NCBI GenBank assembly: GCA_022774755.1
Contig: JALFLK010000032.1
Span: forward strand, 1 to 54,786
Reading direction: 5' to 3'
Length of the DNA: 54,786 nucleotides
Source: a bacterium
Lineage (GTDB): Bacteria > Bacillota > Clostridia > Oscillospirales > Acutalibacteraceae
Part shown: positions 50,644 to 54,786 of the stretch, piece after piece
How positions within the stretch are numbered: the first letter of the stretch is position 1
How the letters are laid out: each line of letters starts with the position of its first letter
Position numbers and translations under genes: made by a program
Notes under the pieces: generated by a model
Databases searched by the model: none
What the model saw: the letters and a program-made list of their open reading frames with translations, nothing else
Told to the model about the DNA's origin: nothing

Positions 50644-52333
50644 TGTTTTTACCCTTGCAAGGGTTATTAAAAAATGCAACAAGGGCAGTTATGCCATGAA
50701 TAATCAGAAAAATAAATCTGCTGACTACTATATTGGCAGTACCGCAAAGGCGGTTCTCTATACTTTGGGCGGTATTTTAGGGGCAGGCATTGCCTCTGTT
50801 TTGGCAGTGCTTATGTTTCACCTTGCTCCGGAGCTTGCAAAGCTTGAGAATCCGTCGGGAGTAATCTCGCTGTACCTGATGCTTGTTTCCGTAATTATGC
50901 TTATCATCACCATTCCGATGATAATGAGCAGTTTTTTCCTTTCGTCTGATTTGGAATCCTATATCCATATGCCCATTAAGCCTTATGAGCTTATCCTGGC
51001 AAAGCTCTATACGGTTGTGCCAACCTGTTATATAATTACGAGTGTAGCTGTTTTGCCTATGCTGGGAGGGCTGACCGCAGGAAGCGGAAAAGGCGTTTTG
51101 GAGTATATTGAGGTTGTCGTTGTTTCCCTTATGTTCCCTGTCTTTCCCATAATTCTTGTTGCATTGCTTTCAATTTTGTTTATGCACATTTGCAAAAATG
51201 TCCGCAAAAAAGAGAATATTGTCACGGGAATAACCTACGGAATTTCAATCTTGACATTCGGTTTTTATTTCTTTTTGAATATGATGAACAACTCCTCTGA
51301 AGACGGGGTTGACTACATAGCCGTTGCAAACTCAATTAACGCAAATGCCCCTTGGGTAAACTGGATTATTCCTACTAATATGCTTTCCGCACAGGCAATA
51401 ATTGATTCAAAGGCAGTTTCATTTTTAATCTACATTGGGGTTTGCGTGGTATTGTGCCTGCTGTTTGCCTTTGTTTCGGGCAGATTCTATATCGGCTCGG
51501 CTCTCGGAATAGGCGCAGGTCATTCAAAGCCGTCTAAAAAATCTGTGCAGTCGGCTGAAAGCTTTGAGGTCCGTTCCTGTCAAAAAGCTCTGATGAAAAA
51601 CGAGAAAAACAGCCTGTTTCGCTCCACGGTATATACAATCAACTGCTTTATCTGGCCGATTTTGTTCCCTGTGTTTATGATTGCCGCAATTGTTATTCCG
51701 CTTATAAATTCGGGAGAAATTATGGAATCATTTTTTGCCGGCGATATAGCAGGACCTCAGATGACTCTGTTTGCGTCGCTGGGATGTGCTTTTATTGCCG
51801 TTCTTATGGCGATGATGAGCAAGGTAACGTCTATCAGCATTTCTAAGGAAGGCCCGGGATTTTTTGCGCTGAGGGCTATGCCCGTATCTTACAGAACGAT
51901 TCTTCGGGCAAAGTCCCGTTTCGGACTTTTTGTAAATTTAATTATGGCTCTGCCTTTGGTTTTGATTGGAGCTTGTTTCTGCGTATTTTTCGGAAAAATG
52001 GATGTTATGATAATTCCGTTTGCAGTACTGATTGCCGTTTCCTTTGTAAGTATAATCAATGATTTTCAGCTTTTGCTTGAGGCGAGAAACCCCAAGCTGT
52101 ATTGGCCTTCAGAGGAAATTGTGGTAAAAGAGCTGCGGGGAAGAATCGGCGGACTTATCTGCCTGTTTGTTTTGATGCTGTATTTCGCAATCGGCGGGTT
52201 GGGAGTTTTTATTTTGGGAATAAACGAGTATGTTCTGCTTGGAGCAATGTCTGTCGTAACATTTGCCGCAGCTGTTCCTTTCCACAGATTTGTTATTAAC
52301 CACGGCGAAAAAACCCTTTCAAAATTTGAATAA
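50636..52333 (+). CDS. ABC transporter permease (large ABC-2 type)
   Basis: A 565-residue membrane protein with about 12 hydrophobic segments in two similar halves. The first half has VLYTLGGILGAGIASVLAVLMFHL and PIMMSSFFLSSDLESYIHMPIKPYELILAKL-type sequence; the middle contains a hydrophilic loop (about 295-335). This resembles large two-half exporter permeases paired with a single ATPase gene. The start codon (ATG at 50636) lies within the end of the ATPase gene, showing translational coupling. A strong terminator follows 18 bp after the stop. Confidence 0.87.
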   Translation: MSNVFTLARVIKKCNKGSYAMNNQKNKSADYYIGSTAKAVLYTLGGILGAGIASVLAVLMFHLAPELAKLENPSGVISLYLMLVSVIMLIITIPMIMSSFFLSSDLESYIHMPIKPYELILAKLYTVVPTCYIITSVAVLPMLGGLTAGSGKGVLEYIEVVVVSLMFPVFPIILVALLSILFMHICKNVRKKENIVTGITYGISILTFGFYFFLNMMNNSSEDGVDYIAVANSINANAPWVNWIIPTNMLSAQAIIDSKAVSFLIYIGVCVVLCLLFAFVSGRFYIGSALGIGAGHSKPSKKSVQSAESFEVRSCQKALMKNEKNSLFRSTVYTINCFIWPILFPVFMIAAIVIPLINSGEIMESFFAGDIAGPQMTLFASLGCAFIAVLMAMMSKVTSISISKEGPGFFALRAMPVSYRTILRAKSRFGLFVNLIMALPLVLIGACFCVFFGKMDVMIIPFAVLIAVSFVSIINDFQLLLEARNPKLYWPSEEIVVKELRGRIGGLICLFVLMLYFAIGGLGVFILGINEYVLLGAMSVVTFAAAVPFHRFVINHGEKTLSKFE

Positions 52334-52350
52334 ATTATAAAATTTCGGCA

Positions 52351-52382
52351 AAAAGGCACGGCTTTTACACCGTGCCTTTTTA
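52351..52382 (+). terminator. Terminator after the ABC permease gene
   Basis: A 7-bp GC stem, GGCACGG (52355-52361) with CCGTGCC (52370-52376), extended by A-T pairs (AAAA/TTTT). It is followed by TTTTT. Confidence 0.9.
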
Positions 52383-52530
52383 TAACGAAGTTTTATTAAA
52401 AATAAAATAAAAATCATTACTAATTTTATTCTTATTTCGCTGACAGAATAATAAATAGAGTATGTATGTATATAATCAGTACGGAATATTTTTTGATATT
52501 TTTTTCAAGATAATTTAAGGCGGTGTTTTT

Positions 52531-53721
52531 ATGAATTATTCAAGATTTATTACAGACGATACCTACTATGTAGGCGCAAGCGACAGACGCCTCAGCCTGT
52601 TTGAAAATGTTTTTCCTATCCCTAAGGGCGTTTCCTATAATTCTTATGTAATAACTGATGAAAAAACTGCTTTGCTGGACTTAATGGATGAAAGCGTAAG
52701 CAAGCAGGGCTTTGAAAATATTGCAGGAGTCTTAAACGGCAGACCCTTGGATTATGTAATCATCAACCATATGGAGCCTGACCATTGCTCAAGGCTGGAT
52801 GAGCTTATTTTAAGATATCCTCAGGTTAAGGTTGTGGGCAACGCAAAGACTCTGAAAATGATAAATCAGTTCTATGACTTGGATATGCAGGACAGATTTG
52901 TATCCGTAAACGAGGGCGACACTTTGGAGCTGGGCAGGCACACGCTTACCTTTGTCAACGCTCCAATGGTGCATTGGCCGGAGGTTATGGTAACATACGA
53001 TACCCTTACAAAGGCTTTGTTTTCTGCCGACGCATTCGGAACTTTCGGTGCTTTGGGCGGAAATATCTTTAACGACGAGTATGATTTCGAGTACGAGTTT
53101 TTAGAGGAGGCAAGGCGTTACTACACGAATATCGTGGGCAAATACGGCGTTCAGGTGCAGGCTGTTCTTAAAAAGGCTTCGGCTTTGGACATTAAGTATA
53201 TCTGCCCCCTCCACGGTCCGGTTTGGAGGTCAAACCTTGACTATATTATCGGCAAATATGATGTTTGGAGCCGTTACGAGGCTGAAAGCCAGTCGGTTAT
53301 GATTGCCTACGCTTCTATGTACGGCAACACAGAGAGCACGGTTAATGTACTTGCCAATGTGCTTGCAGAAAAAGGCGTAAAGGATATCAGGATTTACGAT
53401 GTTTCAAAAACCGATGTTTCTTATGTTTTAAGCGACGCCTTTAAGTACAAAAGGCTTGTTTTCGCTTCGCCCTCCTACAATGGCGGACTTTATCCGAAAA
53501 TGGAAAATCTGCTTTTAGATTTAAAGGCTCACAGCCTTAAGGACAGAAAAGTTGTGGTGATTGAAAACGGCACATGGGCGCCTTCTGCTAAAAAGACAAT
53601 ACTTTCAATACTTGAAACAATGAAGGTGGATATTGTAAACGCCGACTTAACCGTTAAATCCTCCCTGAAAGACAGCGATATGGAGTGTATCGAAAAAATA
53701 GCAGAGGATATTTTGGCTTGA
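52531..53721 (+). CDS. fprA: Flavodiiron protein (FprA family A-type flavoprotein)
   Basis: A 396-residue two-domain enzyme that reduces oxygen or nitric oxide in anaerobes. The N-terminal metallo-beta-lactamase-like domain carries the diiron ligands HMEPDH (about 79-84), MVHWPE, SADAFG and PLHGPVW. The C-terminal flavodoxin domain has the FMN loop YASMYGNTEST (about 258-268), then FASPSYNGGLYP and ENGTWAPSA. The length equals the simple class A enzymes without rubredoxin fusion. ATG follows AAGGCGG. It is monocistronic with its own AT-rich upstream region. Confidence 0.95.
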   Translation: MNYSRFITDDTYYVGASDRRLSLFENVFPIPKGVSYNSYVITDEKTALLDLMDESVSKQGFENIAGVLNGRPLDYVIINHMEPDHCSRLDELILRYPQVKVVGNAKTLKMINQFYDLDMQDRFVSVNEGDTLELGRHTLTFVNAPMVHWPEVMVTYDTLTKALFSADAFGTFGALGGNIFNDEYDFEYEFLEEARRYYTNIVGKYGVQVQAVLKKASALDIKYICPLHGPVWRSNLDYIIGKYDVWSRYEAESQSVMIAYASMYGNTESTVNVLANVLAEKGVKDIRIYDVSKTDVSYVLSDAFKYKRLVFASPSYNGGLYPKMENLLLDLKAHSLKDRKVVVIENGTWAPSAKKTILSILETMKVDIVNADLTVKSSLKDSDMECIEKIAEDILA

Positions 53722-53745
53722 TAAACACCTTCGGCAAATTGCATA

Positions 53746-53774
53746 TTGAAGCGTCAGCGTAATTGTGATAAATT
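53746..53774 (+). promoter_or_regulatory. Promoter of the small zinc-ribbon protein gene
   Basis: TTGAAG (53746-53751), 17 bp, TAAATT (53769-53774) preceded by TGa. A TATAAT also lies at 53782-53787 without a matching -35. Confidence 0.5.
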
Positions 53775-53817
53775 GATAGCATATAATTGTAATGCAGTAT
53801 TATAAGAGGTGTTCGCT

Positions 53818-54225
53818 TTGAGAGCTTTGTTTCAGAGATTTTATATGTTTATGCAGGGGCGTTACGGCAACGATAAGCTAAATACCTGTCTGTACGGACT
53901 GTTTCTGTTCCTTTTTATGCTCAATCTGTTTTTCAGAAGCTGGATTTTGCGTGGAATTGAGCTTTTGGTAATTGTTCTTTGCATATACAGGGCTCTGTCA
54001 AAGAACATAACAAAACGACTTTATGAAAATAATAAATTTTTGACCGTTTATCACAGAGTAAAGAACTTTTTTTCCTTTCAGTATAAACGGCTCAGAGATT
54101 TTAAAACTTCGTGCTATGTTAAATGCCCTGCCTGCAAGGCTCAGCTTAGGGTGCCCAGACGCAGGGGCAAACACACGGTGCGCTGTCCAAAGTGTAAATA
54201 CGAATTCAAAAAGCGGATTTTTTAG
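53818..54225 (+). CDS. Small membrane protein with C-terminal zinc ribbon
   Basis: A 135-residue protein. A basic amphipathic start (RALFQRFYMFMQGRYGNDKLN) is followed by two close hydrophobic segments (about 22-36 and 44-58), a basic linker, and a zinc ribbon CPACKAQLRVPRRRGKHTVRCPKC ending FKKRIF. The pattern is that of small uncharacterised Clostridia proteins often placed near translation or redox genes; I do not know its function. TTG 53818 is chosen because AGAGGTG lies six bases before it; GTG 53809 is in frame but overlaps that site. Confidence 0.7.
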   Translation: MRALFQRFYMFMQGRYGNDKLNTCLYGLFLFLFMLNLFFRSWILRGIELLVIVLCIYRALSKNITKRLYENNKFLTVYHRVKNFFSFQYKRLRDFKTSCYVKCPACKAQLRVPRRRGKHTVRCPKCKYEFKKRIF

Positions 54226-54463
54226 CAGTCCTTTGGCAATTTATAAAAATTATTTACGGTTTGATTTCCCGCTTGTGCAGACGGAGTCTTTGATTACGAA
54301 AGCTTTAGTAAGCACAGGTGGGAATCGCTCTTTGATGTTATAGAAATTTGCATTTATCAGGCAAAGGCAAGCCTATGATGTGAAAATTTGCTTTGCAAAC
54401 GGGATTATCCTAAAAATCTCCGAAAAATCTTGGAAAAATCCGCAGATAACATAAAATTCGCTA
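54226..54463. other. Intergenic region before tRNA-Thr(CGU)
   Basis: No open frame with a start signal is seen. A loose inverted repeat (gcaaaggcaa at about 54361-54370 with tttgctttgc at about 54387-54396) is present. Nothing else is recognisable up to the tRNA promoter. Confidence 0.3.
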
Positions 54464-54492
54464 TTGAAAATAATTGTATGTTGGTGTATAAT
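54464..54492 (+). promoter_or_regulatory. Promoter of tRNA-Thr(CGU)
   Basis: TTGAAA (54464-54469), 17 bp, TATAAT (54487-54492), 32 bp before the tRNA. The -35 matches that of the other tRNA-Thr gene. Confidence 0.85.
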
Positions 54493-54524
54493 ATCGGTGT
54501 TTCAGCAAAAAAATTACCAAAAAT

Positions 54525-54600
54525 GCTGGTGTAGCTCAGTTGGTAGAGCATCTCACTCGTAATGAGAAGGTCACGTGTTCAAGTCACGCCACCAGCTCCA
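54525..54600 (+). tRNA. trnT-CGU: tRNA-Thr (CGU anticodon)
   Basis: A complete 76-nt cloverleaf. Acceptor GCTGGTG pairs with CGCCACC-side bases (CACCAGC), the D-arm is GCTCAGTTGGTAGAGC, the anticodon stem TCTCA/TGAGA encloses CTCGTAA (anticodon CGT), and the T-arm contains GTGTTCAAGTCAC. The CCA end is encoded. Confidence 0.97.
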
Positions 54601-54633
54601 AACATTCCTTTCCCATTGAGAGGAATGTTTTTA
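54601..54633 (+). terminator. Terminator after tRNA-Thr(CGU)
   Basis: AACATTCCT (54601-54609) pairs with AGGAATGTT (54621-54629), followed by TTTATTTT. It begins directly after the CCA end. Confidence 0.88.
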
Positions 54634-54647
54634 TTTTATAGGTTTAG

Positions 54648-54786
54648 GGAAACACTGAATAAATCACATCATAAGATTGTTTGCACATCTTGCTTGCATC
54701 TTTTCCGTCAGCCTGCCCAAAAAATCCTCGTAATGCGTCAGCATTACTGCGGTTTGTTTGTGCAACCTGACAAAAAAATCTGACGG
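54648..54786. repeat. Family A palindromic repeat, left-hand portion, at the right end of the window
   Basis: It begins with the terminal repeat ggaaacactgaataaatc (54648-54665), inverted relative to 124-141. Bases 54679-54786 repeat 1-107 with one extra A. The element is cut by the end of the window. Confidence 0.75.

Overview
The window looks like chromosomal DNA of a Gram-positive, low-to-medium GC member of the Clostridia, most likely a gut-type Oscillospirales/Ruminococcaceae relative. The basis is a rimP-nusA-ylxR-ylxQ-infB-rbfA-nrnA-truB operon, an orphan spoVAE spore gene, an mreBCD-PBP2-minD-mgsA cluster, flavodiiron protein and lactate dehydrogenase (anaerobic fermentative metabolism), strong AAGGAGG-type ribosome binding sites and consensus sigma-A promoters. 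I could not run a taxonomic search, so the lineage is inference.

Layout. 0.1-2.6 kb: MerR/TipAS regulator and HAD hydrolase on the minus strand, endonuclease III on the plus strand. 2.8-7.3 kb: a divergent three-gene glycosylation set (GtrA-like flippase, polyprenyl-phosphate glycosyltransferase, YfhO-like membrane transferase). 7.9-11.7 kb: hisC-hisD-hisJ-like PHP phosphatase-hisB. 11.9 kb: tRNA-Thr(GGU). 12.1-19.6 kb: the rimP/nusA/infB translation operon. 19.9-20.2 kb: spoVAE. 20.5-25.3 kb: an ABC transporter cassette of GldA/GldF/GldG type with a DUF4340 protein. 25.6-29.1 kb: a heterodimeric ABC exporter. 29.3-32.6 kb: a surface-anchored protein and a cytoplasmic GH13 amylase-family enzyme. 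33.1-36.7 kb: ZapA-like protein, U32 peptidase family protein and dUTPase. 36.9-43.3 kb: cell shape and division genes (mreB, mreC, mreD, PBP2, minD) followed by mgsA. 43.3-46.4 kb: hisS-aspS. 46.4-48.5 kb: a membrane/SPFH zinc-ribbon pair. 48.8-52.3 kb: ldh and a two-gene ABC transporter. 52.5-54.2 kb: flavodiiron protein and a small zinc-ribbon membrane protein. 54.5 kb: tRNA-Thr(CGU).

The most unusual signal lies between genes. At least seven intergenic gaps are filled by one family of imperfect palindromic repeats, called family B here. Its ends read TTTTTTgCTCCGgGCAGAtAG and its inner part contains GTTCCCGACCGTTAAACAC. Copies start within a few bases of neighbouring stop codons. In truB and ldh they supply the last codons and the stop itself, and in front of rbfA a copy supplies the ribosome binding site. 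Arms within a copy match each other better than they match other copies, and an internal hairpin shows a compensatory base-pair change. A second family (A) occurs at both ends of the window: bases 1-107 and 54679-54786 are the same sequence except for one A. Reading from the right end into the left end would rebuild one complete element of about 172 bp with 18-bp terminal inverted repeats.

Gene-level oddities: a methylglyoxal synthase in which the catalytic Asp of the GGDQQ motif is Gly, a PBP2 gene whose only start with a good ribosome binding site is ATT, a ZapA-like protein ending in a beta-clamp-like QYSLF motif, and a reduced rod/min locus with no minC, minE or rodA and a MinD lacking its membrane helix.
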